Below are positions 1 to 11,648 of a stretch of DNA of 64,000 nucleotides, in pieces. The translations under genes were made by a program, and so were the position numbers. How positions within the stretch are numbered: the stretch's first letter is position 1; each line of letters starts with the position of its first letter. The notes beneath the pieces are model-generated. The model made no database searches. It worked only from the letters and a program-made list of their open reading frames with translations, and was not told the origin of the DNA. Source of the stretch: Paulownia fortunei (lineage: Eukaryota; Streptophyta; Magnoliopsida; Lamiales; Paulowniaceae); the NCBI GenBank assembly GCA_019321725.1, contig CM033116.1, forward strand, positions 1,360,642 to 1,424,641, read 5' to 3'.

Positions 1-560
1 ATCGATTCAGTCGTTAATCAATGATCGATTCTGTTCGATAAACCCTAAATACTAGTCAAAATCGATCACATCGGTCAAATTAAATTTTTTATTTTTTAAA
101 GAGTTTAAAATTATAAATTTAATATTTTGTTATATATATGTAATTATTTAAATTTTGGCTTTGATAGATATCTTTTTAGTAAGTTATTTATTTTTATTTT
201 TAAAATATTTTACATAAAAATTTATTTATTATATTATTATTTTACATAATATGATAAAAAAATAATTATTTTTTATTAAATGATTGAATCAACAGTTAAA
301 TCATTCTAATTAATTAAAGTGCTAACTAAAAACAAAATTAATTTAATCAGATTATAAAAATATTATCCGCCTCTACTTACTATGAAATTCACATGGATTG
401 ACTCCAGAGCTATGAATCCAATTATACAAGTGAATATCAGAAAATAATAACACATTACATTCTTAGATAATAAAATAATAATAAATTACATCTATATATC
501 TATAAAACTAGTGTTATATTACGTTAAAATCGTGGTACTGACCCCATTCCCACCCCCTTC
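1..560. other. AT-rich spacer left of the HSF gene
   Basis: No coding sequence is supported here. The stretch is very AT-rich with runs of T and A. It may be the end of a degenerate repeat, since the first 80 bases contain several ATCGAT-type words, but I could not define any element. Confidence 0.4.
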
Positions 561-571
561 CATCCCCCTTG

Positions 572-584
572 TTCCAGAACTTTC
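572..584 (+). promoter_or_regulatory. Perfect three-unit heat shock element
   Basis: TTC at 572-574, GAA at 577-579 and TTC at 582-584 are each separated by two bases, which is the canonical nTTCnnGAAnnTTCn arrangement bound by heat shock factor trimers. It lies about 240 bp before the likely TATA box and 450 bp before the start codon of a class A HSF gene, so auto- or cross-regulation by HSFs is a reasonable inference. Confidence 0.7.
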
Positions 585-692
585 CAAATATAGAACAGGC
601 CGCCCACTCTCCAGTCCACAGCCAAAACAAGAAAGAAAGGACAAACTATAAAGCAACAATAAAATAATAATAGGTGCCAATTCCAATATTCA

Positions 693-709
693 GAACTCCA
701 GAACTTTCC
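693..709 (+). promoter_or_regulatory. Second, near-perfect heat shock element
   Basis: CTC-CA-GAA-CT-TTC at 696-708 matches the three-unit heat shock element with one mismatch in the first unit, and another GAA lies at 693-695. It repeats the core of the perfect element at 572-584 (CCAGAACTTTCC occurs in both), so the promoter carries two copies about 124 bp apart. Confidence 0.6.
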
Positions 710-810
710 ATGGCATAAATCTTAAAAAAATAATTCACCATTTTATAGCTATATTTAGAATATATGCTGTCTGCTCTCACTAGTTTTATCCAATTTTAGA
801 CAAAATATCT

Positions 811-820
811 TCATATAAAA
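811..820 (+). promoter_or_regulatory. Probable TATA box of the HSF gene
   Basis: CATATAAAA at 812-820 is the best TATA-like word between the heat shock elements and the start codon, and a CCAAT word lies at 790-794. It would give a 5' leader of roughly 170 nt. No experimental start site is visible. Confidence 0.4.
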
Positions 821-1019
821 TGATTTCCTAAAGAAGAAAGCTCAGCATAATTCTCATAAAACCTTTCCTCACATTCTTCAAATTTCTTTCATAATACAAT
901 TTCATGCACCCTGCTACAATTCTTCACTTTTCTGCTTTTCTTGAACTCTTTACCGTTTTCGCAACAATTTGATCACAATAACGCGTAAACTTTTTTAACT
1001 TTTGGAAATCGTGATAACA

Positions 1020-2512
1020 ATGAACCCAATATTTCCAGTTAAAGAAGAGTATGCAGGAGGATCATCTTCAAGTTCATGGCAACAGTCAAGTGATCAGCCG
1101 CCACAGCAGTCGGTGGAGTATGGGGTGGCGCCACCACCACGGCCAATGGAAGGGCTGCATGAAGTTGGGCCGCCACCTTTTCTGATAAAGACTTTTGACA
1201 TGGTGGATGATTTGACCACTGCTCACATAGTTTCTTGGAGTACAGGAGGTCACAGCTTTGTTGTGTGGGATCCCCATGCCTTTTCCACCGCTGTTCTGCC
1301 CAGATACTTTAAGCATAACAATTTCTCGAGCTTTGTCAGGCAGCTAAATACTTACGTAAGTTTTTCAGTTAAACTGCAAATCTTCAAAATTCTCTTCTCT
1401 GTATTTTGTTACTATTTTGCTATTTCCATGGGTTCCCAATAATCAAGATTGAATATCCAAGCTTTGTCTGTTTGTATGCTGCTAATGGCAAATAGAAGAT
1501 TGGATTTGTTATTTGATGCAACCTAATTTCAACTGTTAGTCCTTTTACACAAACTTTCTTCCTCTTCCTAAAGGTTCTCCTGAATGTGGAAGATTCTTCT
1601 GAAGATTTACTGACAATTCTACAAGATGATGAAGCCCTTTGAGTATGAATTTTATGAAAATCCCATCAACACAAGTTTCTGGAGGTATTTATAGTCCCTT
1701 CAAATATCACTTAAAGAACTGGATTTTGATTCCTGCAGGGATTCAGAAAGACTGATGCAGACAAATGGGAATTCGCAAATGAGGCGTTTCTCAGAGGCCA
1801 AAAGCATCTTCTAAGTAACATTAGGAGAAGAAAGGCACTCCCTCAGCCTCTTCCTCCACAACAAGCCATCGGTCCATGTGTCGAACTTGGAAGATTTGGA
1901 CAAGACGCGGAAGTTGATCGCTTGAGGCGCGACAAGCAGGTACTGATGACGGAACTCGTGAAGCTTGGGCAGCAGCAACAGGACACCAGAGTTTGTCTTC
2001 AACAAATGGAGTTAAGGTTACAAGGCACAGAGAAAAAACAGCAGCAAATGATGAGATTCTTGGCAAGGGCAATGCAGAATCCTGATTTCATTCATCAATT
2101 AGTCCAGCAGCAGGAGAAGAAAAAAGAACTCGAAGAGGCTATGACCAAGAAGAGGCGAAGACCGATTGAAGCTTGGGAATCAAGCCGAATCAACGCAGGG
2201 GTGAATCCCATCAAAATTGAGCCATTGGAATCTGGTGATCCTTATGGATTCCAAGTTTCTGAACTTGAAGCACTTGCTCTAGAAATGCAGGGGCTTGGCA
2301 GGGCGAAAAGGGTGCAGGAGGAAGAGTCGGAAGAACTCGAACAATTAGGGAGTTATGATAAAGAACTTGATGAGGGATTCTGGGAAGAGTTACTGAGTGA
2401 GGGATTTGGTGAAAAAGAAAGAATGCCCAAGAATGAAGAAGATGGTGAAGAAGAAGAAGATGTGAATGTATTGGCTGATAGGTTGGGATTCTTGGGTTCA
2501 AGTCCTAAGTAA
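1020..2512 (+). CDS. Class A heat shock transcription factor (HSFA2/A6/A7-like)
   Basis: This encodes a nuclear activator that binds heat shock elements as a trimer. The two exons are 1020-1355 and 1739-2512 (369 aa), split by a phase-0 intron at the usual HSF position inside the DNA-binding domain (TAC|GTAAGT ... TGCAG|GGA). The DNA-binding domain spans about residues 51-144, with PPPFLIKTF, the recognition-helix stretch [16 protein letters not shown] and [13 protein letters not shown] heptad and glutamine-rich HR-A/B trimerisation region follows at about 165-235. The nuclear localisation signal KKRRR is at about 249-253, the AHA activator motif FWEELL sits at about 325-331, and a leucine-rich export-like tail ends in LGSSPK. 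The ATG at 1020 was chosen because MNP is a common HSFA7-type start and the codon upstream in frame at 1002 is TTG. The AHA motif rules out class B. The exact subclass (A2, A6b or A7) is not certain. Confidence 0.95.
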
Positions 2513-3300
2513 GAAATTCTTTTGCGACGTCCATGGGAATGATCAGTGGCATTATACTCGGGCAACTCAGTGGTATCAAAGCTCTATGGGAGAAAAAATT
2601 CCAGTTTAATTCTCCATTTTCTGATCACCTTAGGCTTACATCTCCTGTAGCTTGGTATCAACTCAGGTATGAAGGAGTAACTTACTTTTACATAATCAAA
2701 GTACGTAAATATTGACAGTCATTATGTGTCAGTTGGGCGCTTATTAGTACTATGGATTGTTGATTAACTCTTGCCATTGAGACTTGAGAGGAGAAATTCT
2801 GTTGAAGAACATAAGAGTTTTTACTACGTATTGTTCTCTGCTTCCCTTTTTCTACTACGTAATGTTCTGTACTTCCCTCTTCTAGTTCTTCTCGCTTCTG
2901 CTTATCCCATTCTCATGAAAATTTTGCAAGAGTTCCCAGGCCAGTGTCTCAAAGAACTGTCGTTCAATCCCTTAAACTCATTAGTGAATGAATATTGTTT
3001 CCTTTTGGCATCAGTTGTTTTAGATTTTTCGTTTTCCTTGTGTTTAAGAAGATTCGGTGGAGGACAAGGACGAAGTATATGATCTAGGATCTTGGTCGGT
3101 TAGATTTTTTTATTTTTTATTTGGCTTTGGCTTCTTTTTTGTGTTTAGATCGAAAAAGGTTGGTCGTAAAATTAGGTTCTATTTGGTTTCGTTCAGATTT
3201 CATTTTGAGCATATTTTGAAAAAAAAATTAATGTATAGTATGCTTGGTTTTAGTTTGTGGGGAGATATTTTCTACTCTAAATATTATATATTATAAGATT
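2513..3300 (+). other. Probable 3' UTR and downstream flank of the HSF gene
   Basis: Open frames here (for example 2771-3082 and 3057-3296) are rich in F, L and S and match no family I recognise. They read as U-rich 3' UTR or flank. The transcript end cannot be fixed by eye. Confidence 0.4.
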
Positions 3301-3383
3301 TTATTTAATTAATAATATTATATTATTATTTTATTTTATTGCATGTGATCGAATCAATAAGGAAACACTTGATAAAGTCACGT

Positions 3384-3563
3384 GGTGATTCGATCCGAAT
3401 TATTCTGAAGCTGTTACAATAAATTTGGATACTTCAAGTCGTTAAGGTTGTTGGATGTCCTTTAATTACAACTGGTGATTCAATCCGAACTAGCCTGACC
3501 CGGCTTACAATGAACTCGAATACTTTAAACCATTAAACTTATTGGATGTCCTTCAATTAAAAC
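3384..3563. repeat. Diverged tandem duplication, 90 bp x 2
   Basis: Copy 1 (3384-3473) and copy 2 (3474-3563) both start with GGTGATTC and share ATCCGAA, TTGGATGTCCTT and CAATTA/TAATTA words in the same order. Identity is partial, so this is an old duplication. Confidence 0.6.
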
Positions 3564-4342
3564 AATCTAGTTATTGGAAATCAAAATGTCATAACAGAGA
3601 AAATAATATATCATATGAACAGTCCCAATGGCGTTAGTTGTAGTTGGTTTACCTGACACGTGGATAATTTTCAACTTTGCATAGCTCACATTATATGGTA
3701 TAAATTATGGATCTCGAGACGAACGAGTTCGAGTGACCTGCAAAACAATGTAAACATCTTGGCTTGTAATGTAAAATAGTGAGGGTCATTTAGTCTTTTC
3801 ATTTTTTTTTCCTTATCAGCATAGATTAATGTAATAGTTAGATGATTTAAATATATATTTTTTTACTAGTATAATGGTTTGAATATAAAAGATATATATA
3901 AAAAATTAGAATGATTACAAAATATATATGCAGAGTAATGATTAGAAATTTATTAAAGTATTTTGGGAAGATAAAAACGTATTTTGAGAAAAAAATATTA
4001 ATTGATTAATTAAACTAAACCAAACATTCAGTCTTAGTATTTTTTATTTTTCTGACCACGCCAGGAATTTTGTCTTGTTCTTAGTGACCATAATTTTCGT
4101 CCACTGTGGAATTTTGGTTGGGGATTTGACATTAATTTCCTCCACAGTTCAACACTTAGTCAATATCCTGTCTTCAAGTCTTGATATTGGCATACGGTTC
4201 ATATGCATATAGATATTTCCATCTTCGGGTTGTTGGAACCAATATCTTAAATGAATAATTGAAAATTGAACTTTTTATTAAATTTTATAACAACGTGCGA
4301 GTCATCAATTTTTTTTAAATATTATTATCATCGATATATAAA

Positions 4343-4752
4343 TAAGGATGCTAATGGGGCGATACTTGTTGTGGACTCGCTTCATTTGAGATGGATTTTT
4401 GAAATTATAAATGGATTCATAATAAATTTTAATTTTTTATTTTCAATCTTGTTCTGCCTCGAACTCATCCTATTTATTTATTTTTTGTATTTTTTATTTT
4501 AATATATATATATATATATATATATTTATGTAATATCATATTTTAAAATATATGTATATTTTTTAAAAATTTAATTGTGTTATTCAAATAAAAATATTTT
4601 TTAATTTTTTAAAATTATAAAATAGGTCTAACATATTTAATTTGGATCTCACACACGTCCGAAATGAGATAGATTTTGATTTTTAAAATTTTTAATTTAA
4701 ATTAATTTCACATTTTGACAAACCCACTCTATCATAAAAGCGGACATGGTAT
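4343..4752. repeat. Dispersed repeat family, copy A
   Basis: The stretch opens with AAGGATGCTAATGGGGCG and closes near AGCGGACATGG, with an AT-rich core of TTAAAAATATATTTTTTAA type. It resembles the other copies near 6341, 27693, 54230 and 57700. This looks like the common plant repeat whose ends read (A)GGGATGGCAA...TTGCCATCCC(T). Boundaries are approximate. Confidence 0.4.
4503..4525. repeat. (AT)n microsatellite
   Basis: About eleven AT units lie inside dispersed repeat copy A. Confidence 0.8.
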
Positions 4753-5535
4753 GTACCAAGTAATCAACGGGCCCAATTAATTAAAGAATTTGAAAGTGTT
4801 TTGAAATAATTTTATTTAGTGTAGGAACCAAGCTCGGACACCCTGACACTTAAGCCCAGCCCACTTATAACTACCGTTATTCATGAACGAAGACCCAGTT
4901 AATCTTCCTACAACAAAGGTGTCGGTTATGGCCCCCGACCATCTATGCAGCAAACTAAAAACAAAGGGAAAATTTTCGGGTGTGAGCCTGTGATTGCCTA
5001 TAGAATTTTTTCAAAAAAAGTCATCTCAAAACAATTTTTTTTCACAAGCTTATATTTGTTTTTGAGTTTTTCTTCCACAAATTTGTATTTGCTTATGAGT
5101 TTTTCTTAAAAGAATTCTCAGAACACATTGATCCACTCCTACCTAGTTAAATACCGAATGTGAAAAATTTAATATTTAATATGCCACATGTACTATAATA
5201 TGCCGTATAAATTGTAATTATACACTTTTATCTCTATATTTATATATTATTTTTAAAAATATATTCACGCCTCAATATTTTTTTTTTGAAAAAATACATC
5301 ACGTCAACTATAATCATTTTACTTTCATCTCATACACAAATACACTTTCAAAATTTATTTATTTTTTAAAATTATTTTTCTCACTATTTTCTATGAAATA
5401 ACATTTCGGCCTTTATTAAGAGATCATGGGCTTATTCCTCTCCCATTATTTGGACCCAAATAAAGGTGTAGCTCAAAAATACTGCACTAAGAACCCTAAC
5501 TTTCTATTTAGCCAATTATTTCTCTTTATTACAAA

Positions 5536-5612
5536 ATAGCCCCCCCCCCAAAAAAAAATAAAATAAAAAAATAATAATAATAATAATAAAAATAAAAATA
5601 AAGGGATTTTTT
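5536..5612. repeat. Homopolymer and (AAT)n low-complexity tract
   Basis: A run of C is followed directly by a run of A, then by AATAAT units and AAAAT units. Confidence 0.8.
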
Positions 5613-6340
5613 TCATTATTTTTTATTTATTTAGACTAAATTAGTGAACCATCAACAGGATTATTGCCGGACAACGTTGTGATAATTCAGTTTATTTTGT
5701 ACTTTGTTCAAATTGATTTGCAAGAGGATGAATCTCAAATGCATACGACAGAGGAATCTATCTCCTGTTATAAGCCCATCAATAATACCCTCAATGCTTA
5801 TTTTGGAGAGTACAATACCATAAAAAAAAAAAAGAAAGAAAAAAAGAAAAAAGAAGAAGAACATCAAAGAAAAATAAAAATAAAATTCCTCTACTTTTTA
5901 CTTGGCACATAATATTTCATCCAAGTTATTGATCATAGGGCATAATAATTATCCTACTTATTCACTACTTGACAAGTAATGTGAGACAAACATCACGGGT
6001 GCATTAATTTTAAAATTGAGTTCGCACAGTTTATAACAAAACAAAAAAATAAAAATAAAAAAATACAATAAAAAAGTTACCAATTGTATTTTTCTTTCAA
6101 AACCTTTGGTCCCACGATCGGATACCTTTATTATTTTAGTAAAAAGTCTTATCAAATATGTTTGATAACCTATATTCAGTTGTTGTAGAGCGTTAGATTT
6201 AAATATTAAATATACAGTAAAAAATATTATAGTAATTAATCAAATTATAAAAAAAATTCTTACAAAACATTGAAATGAACCAATACAATCTATTCTATAT
6301 AGGAAAATCAGCACATAAATGTGGAAACTGAGATCCATGA

Positions 6341-6720
6341 TTAGAAATGCCAACGAGACGAGTTTGGGGTGAGTTTGCCAAAACTCGAGACTAATCCTGT
6401 TAAGATTTTTATGAACTTGGACCTAGATTTAGATTCGTTGGGTTTGAGTTAGACCTATTAAACTAATTACACTCACTTTATAATTTTAAAAATATTAAAA
6501 AAATATAATTTCTTATAATAACACCACTAAAGTTTTTTAAAAATATATTTTCTTAACAATGATTACATAAATACATATAACTTAAAATAAAAATAAATAA
6601 AAAAATTAAACTAGACGAATCGGCGGGTTCGAAAATCAAAAATCATAACCCGCTCCAAACTTTTTTATTATTTTAAAAATCTTTTTCAAATAAAGCTAAT
6701 TCTAATTTAAATGGCTCCAT
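6341..6720. repeat. Dispersed repeat family, copy B
   Basis: It starts TTAGAAATGCCAACGAGACG, continues with GTTTGGGGTGAGTTTG, passes an AT-rich core (ATATTAAAAAAATATAA, TTTTTTAAAAATATATTTT), then gives GAATCGGCGGGTTCG and CGCTCC and ends near AAATGGCTCCATTACC. Order and words match copy C at 27693-28058. Confidence 0.5.
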
Positions 6721-7339
6721 TACCATATCTGTCCATGTAAAGCAATAATGGTTGCCTTGTGTATATGCATAGACCTCACAAAAGGAAACAAGCAACTGCT
6801 CTGAGAGAATCTGGCAATAGAAGACCCGTGAACAAAGAGCATGGCCCGCTTTGGGTTATTATTTCCCTCCCGCTCGTCAATCTTCACTTCTGTCTACTCA
6901 ATTCCATTCAAATTTATTCATTAAAAAGTGTTTTTTTTCTCAGATTTTGCAATCATCGCTTCAACAGTACCTATTGTAATAAACTATTATTTTAACTAAT
7001 ATTAAAATAAAAAAATCCCATTTCTTGTAGTAGTACTTATAACTAATTAGTCAGAGTTATGCCAGCCAAAACAAGAATTTAGGAAGATTATTATTAATTG
7101 TGCAAATATATTAGCTTCTTTTTAAAAAAATTAAAAACTCATATATTTTGTAAGATGTTAAATTTTATTTTAAAAATAAATTATTGAAGTGTTGTTTAGA
7201 TAAAATAAGATTATGAAAATTTTGAAATGTTCGTAATTATAATTTTATAATTACAATTATCAAAATTAAAAGAGTTTTTTAAAATAAAATCTTATTTTGA
7301 AAATAAGTTAAGATTTTCTTACTTTTTCAAAAACAACTT

Positions 7340-7359
7340 ATAAGATCTCAAGATCTTAT
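7340..7359. repeat. Small perfect palindrome in an AT-rich MITE-like stretch
   Basis: ATAAGATC and GATCTTAT flank a 4-base loop. The surrounding 7190-7440 shows repeated AAGATTTT and CTTATAAGAT words on both strands, typical of a decayed fold-back element. Confidence 0.4.
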
Positions 7360-7450
7360 TTTGGGAATTTATAAATTCTTTTTTTAAAATTTTTATCAAT
7401 AATTTTAAAATTTTATATAAACTTCCAAACATCTTATAAGATATTTTAAA

Positions 7451-7804
7451 AAGTTTATGAACTTAGTCAAACAATAAAAAGAATTGGTTAGATTAGTCCT
7501 CATCAACCCCATTCAATGCAAATTGACCATCAGCTAGATCAGTTCCAACAATGATTAATTTTTTATTTTTTATTTTTTTTTTTTTGTTGGTATATAAATG
7601 ATTAATTTTTATCTTTTTCAACAAACATTTAAAAGTTTATGAGCTCAGTCAAACAATAATAAGAATTGGTTAAATTAGTCCTCATCAACCCCATTCAATG
7701 CAAATTGCCCATCAGCTAGATCAGTTCCAACAATGATTAATTTTTTATTTTTTATTTTTTTGTTGGTATATAAATGATTAATTTTTATCTTTTTCAACAA
7801 ACAT
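7451..7804. repeat. Recent tandem duplication, about 180 bp x 2
   Basis: Copy 1 (7451-7632) and copy 2 (7633-7804) are nearly identical: both run from AAGTTTATGA through CCTCATCAACCCC and GCTAGATCAGTTCC to TTTTTCAACAAACAT. Differences are a few substitutions and a shorter T run in copy 2. This is a young direct duplication. Confidence 0.9.
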
Positions 7805-7935
7805 ATTCTGATGGGGGGATAGACAGGCTAATATAAGATTCTTAAGCCTAATTGTTTGGCAGGCAATGCTATTTAAATTGATAAGGAGATAAGTAATAAC
7901 TAGAATTCTAATAACCAATAACCTGATTTTATTAT

Positions 7936-8275
7936 TGTGTTTGGATTAGATAATTCATCAAAACAAGATAATGTACCAATTTATTTTTTATTTTTAGTGT
8001 TTGATTTGTACATGAAAATAGTAAAAGAACTTATAATTAAGTTAGTTGACAAAAATACCCTTAACTTTCTCTACACATGTCATTTTTAAATATTAAAATT
8101 TTAACAATATATGTATATCTATACACACATTCTCGTATATTTAACATTAAATACCATAAAAAGTAATCACAATATCTTGTTGAAATTGGTATTGTGATTA
8201 CCATATTTAATTTGAAGGTGAGATACCGATGAATCACTTTCCTTTACTAAAATTCGTTTAAGATTACCAAACACA
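7936..8275. mobile_element. Possible MITE with short terminal inverted repeats
   Basis: TGTGTTTGG at 7936-7944 is the exact reverse complement of CCAAACACA at 8267-8275. The 340 bp between them is AT-rich and non-coding, with GTGATTACC words near the centre. Ends with TTTGG...CCAAA are frequent in plant MITEs. No target duplication was confirmed. Confidence 0.35.
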
Positions 8276-8770
8276 GAAATTTGATTTTTGATAATGAGAT
8301 TCTCAATTTAGGTAACTTTCCTTGATAAACAAACATCCTGATAATGTTTTGTGCTTTGATTAAGTGGAGTACTATCTGTTTCGTGTCAGAAACATTTTTC
8401 TTTTAAATTTCAAAAGGTGAATCAGTGAAGTATAAACCTATGACCTTATCTCATCTAAAGAAAAAAGAACATGAATCTTAAATTAAAGCATGAAAAAAAA
8501 AACATAGGATTCCCAGGGTTCAAAGCCAATTTGAATCTCCAGATAAGTGTACATAGTATTAGATATCAATCAACAAAGTTTGCATGGGTCCTATTTGTGC
8601 ATGCCAACACTCTTGCCATTAGACATGAGGGAAAGAAAATGCATCTATTTACAGAATCAAAGTTAAGAATTCAAGATAATTATCTAAGGAAAATCCGATC
8701 GATCCATCATACATAGACATAAACAATAGAAAGAAAAATTATTGATGATTTTGGCTGAGGACGAAAGTCC

Positions 8771-8908
8771 TTCCACTGTTTCACAATTGCTTTCTCAATG
8801 GGCAAAGGTAAACTTTCTTCCACTGTTTCACAATTGCTTTCTCATGTGGCAAAGGTAAACTTTCTTCCACTGTTTCACAATTGCTTTCTCATGTGACAAA
8901 GGTAAAGT
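8771..8908. repeat. Minisatellite, 47 bp x 3
   Basis: TTCCACTGTTTCACAATTGC begins at 8771, 8818 and 8865, a period of exactly 47 bp, each unit ending in GGCAAAGGTAAACTT or a close variant. The copies are almost identical, so the array is recent. No gene overlaps it. Confidence 0.9.
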
Positions 8909-8984
8909 TATCAATTCGCCCCTTTAATGGCACAAAATCACCAAACATTCCAACGATCATGACCTAGTTACCCGATATTCTAGA

Positions 8985-9415
8985 CCGTTGGATCATGATG
9001 TGATATGACCAAAGAATTGATCGGATGATGCCATCTGATACTAAGGATGTACGACTTACATGTTCTGCCTACTATAAATACCTCACTGTAAAATCGTACT
9101 TTGACTTTTTTTTTACACTGTTTCTAGCAATTTCGACCTCTCAACTTTATCTGATTTTAGCATCGAATGGTTTTAGTTGGAAGTCACTTCAATAAACGTG
9201 ATGTGTGCTTGTGTTGCAAATAATTCTCGAACTTAAAAAGGACGAGAACTCGTGGACCCAAATTGAGAAAATACTGATTTCACCCAAATCATCTTGTATC
9301 TCCATAGCCAAGAACATGTTAGTCACTCCTATGCAGTAATATATCTTTCTCTTTTTTTTAAAAAAAAAAAAAATAATAATCCGATGATCATTATCAAGAT
9401 TTTATGATCCAACGG
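8985..9415. mobile_element. Possible degenerate repeat element with 12-bp inverted ends
   Basis: CCGTTGGATCAT at 8985-8996 is exactly reverse-complemented by ATGATCCAACGG at 9404-9415. Between them are a TATA-like word (TATAAATAC, near 9072) and a stretch around 9150-9185 that resembles the post-TATA part of some plant LTRs. It could be a solo LTR remnant or a MITE. There is no coding sequence. Confidence 0.3.
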
Positions 9416-11290
9416 ATAAGAGTGTCCCCAGTTCATAGCTATATGGATTCGGATTTAGGTTTGGAATATGAAAAAGTTGTAAAGGAGAAAAAGAAGAAAC
9501 CTAAATTCCCCCTGGTGGGGTTTTGGCTTTGAGAACTTTAAAAATTCAGTACATATTGAGAATGGGAGGAGAAGTTAATGAGACAGAAAATTTCATAAAA
9601 CCTATAATACATTAAAAAAATTTGAGCCCCCATGCAAGTATTTGCTATATTATGCTTGTCTAGGAATTTCATTTATAGAAGTAAACGAAAAGCAGAAATA
9701 TCAATTTTATCTCCTCCAAAAATAAAACTGAAATCCAGAATCAATAAAAGCATCTTTTGATACCCAAAATATTAATAGTTGCTGGCAAGCAAAGCCAAGG
9801 GAAAATGATGGGCTACTGCAAAATTCCTCCCATGAATATGTTCTTTTATACTATTCTGTATTTTTTGATAACAAATACAAATTGATGGAAAAACAAAAAA
9901 AATTGAAGAGAATTTAAAGATCACGTCTTCATAAGATTAAGAACGAAGAAAGATTCTTCAAAGTGAAACGACATAATATTATTCCCGAAATATTGAAAAA
10001 AAAAAATCATTTACAGCACTAATGCAGATGCTGTTGAGACGCCTAATGAAAAAATAGGCTTTCATAAGTCAGTTAGAACGATTATGAAAATTGACCCAAA
10101 ATTACTTTAAATAGCTATTGCTAGAATTTTGGATTAGACAAACTTTGACTCATAAACTAAAATTTACTCAAATTCATCAAAATGTTATTAAAGAAGAAAT
10201 GAACCAACAAATGGATTCTCATTCCTAAAAGCTCTACTTTAGGCATTGATGTGGTATCATCTCAATTTCTAAATCCTTAAACGAGATATTTTTTATTGAG
10301 TAAATTATTACCTGCATCACAACAAATTGTTAGAGGCGATCATAGGAAATTATTAATCTAGGAGCAAAGAATTGAAAGCGGTAAGAATTCATTTGAATTT
10401 TAGAAAAATAGTAGAAGGGGTATTTATAATGTTTTGAAAGAGGGTTATCATCTGGTGTTGCATGGTGTGTGGACCATGTGGGTTTTATTATCCCATTGGA
10501 ACGATTTATTTTATTGGGCCTCCTGGATTAAGTTTTTTAATTTTTGTTATTGAATTATATCTCATCAAACATGTATAGTAAATGTAACAAGAATTTGACG
10601 TGCATATATGATGCAATACTTAACTCATTTCAAATAAAAAAATATAATTTTTTAGTAAATTTGAAAGCTCATCAACTTCTTATTCTTGGTCACAAACACA
10701 GAAGAAAGAATTGATTTTATTAGAACTCAATGTAAACATAGTTGACTTTCAAAAGGAAAATGTCATCCAAAGTAAGAAACTTTGCTATCCCTCAGCCAGA
10801 TCATGTTATCTCCTTCCGACAAGACTGAAGAAAACAAAATAATTACAACTTTCGGGTAAGAAAAATTTACAAATCTAATCTTAAACAAGGAGGAATTGCG
10901 TGAGCTTTTTGTCTCTGATTGATATGTTACTGTGTAAGCTGATCATAGTCAATCCGATAATTCAATAATGATAGCCGTGGGGCTACAGAAAAGTGGCCAT
11001 GAGAGCCTGATGATCATCTCTTCCACTTTGCCTTTATGCTTTAGGCTTTACCACCATATTTGTATAGCTTTTTAAGCTTCTCAATTTCTTATTAACGATT
11101 CCTCCTTTTAATACATCATTCCATTCAAATCAAGGCCCTTTTTAGGATTTGGGTGTTTTGTAACAGGAACAAAAGAAAAGACAGAAAGTGCCAATGACTG
11201 ATTCAAAATAGATTTTTTTTTTTTTTTCAAGTTACAACTAAAATAATATGTGATGAATCATTAGAACAATTGAGTTAAGAGTATTCTTCC
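9416..11290. other. Intergenic spacer before the IDD gene
   Basis: No frame longer than background, no tRNA and no clear repeat was found. The right end probably holds distal promoter sequence of the IDD gene. Confidence 0.4.
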
Positions 11291-11314
11291 TGGTCTTTGC
11301 TTAAGTTGGCCTCA

Positions 11315-11336
11315 GCCTCTCTCTCTCTCTCTCTCC
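11315..11336 (+). repeat. (CT)n microsatellite
   Basis: About nine CT units lie upstream of the IDD gene. CT-rich tracts are common near plant transcription start sites, so this may be promoter or leader sequence. Confidence 0.8.
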
Positions 11337-11566
11337 CTTTCTCATACACACTATCTGCTTTGCCGAATTCTTATAAGCTTTTTCTGTTTTTTCGTGCCAT
11401 TTTCTTATCTGGGACTTATTTTTTATTTTTATTTTTACTTTTTCTAATTTCGTATACTTGGATTGGCCACCCCTCCTTTCGTAAGTCTGCCACTGTAATC
11501 ATCACGTTCTGTACACTATTTCTACCTACTGGTAATTTTCCATGTACTGGCCCCCTTTATTCACTT

Positions 11567-11573
11567 ATATAGA
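11567..11573 (+). promoter_or_regulatory. Candidate TATA box of the IDD gene
   Basis: TATATAG sits about 590 bp before the start codon. If used, the leader would be about 550 nt and would contain the uORFs at 11649, 11893 and 12066. The alternative is a start further downstream with a shorter leader. Confidence 0.3.
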
Positions 11574-11648
11574 TATACACTGATAGCTACAAAAGGAGAG
11601 GAGGAAAAACATCCTACTGTATGTTCCTCTTTCCATGCTTCTGATTGC

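Noticed and set aside
1002..1019. Six-codon extension upstream of the HSF start
   Set aside because: The upstream codon at 1002 is TTG, not ATG. The conserved MNP start at 1020 is preferred.
5664..5912. Open frame ending in a lysine/glutamate run
   Set aside because: The tail is a translation of an A/G homopurine tract. No family similarity.
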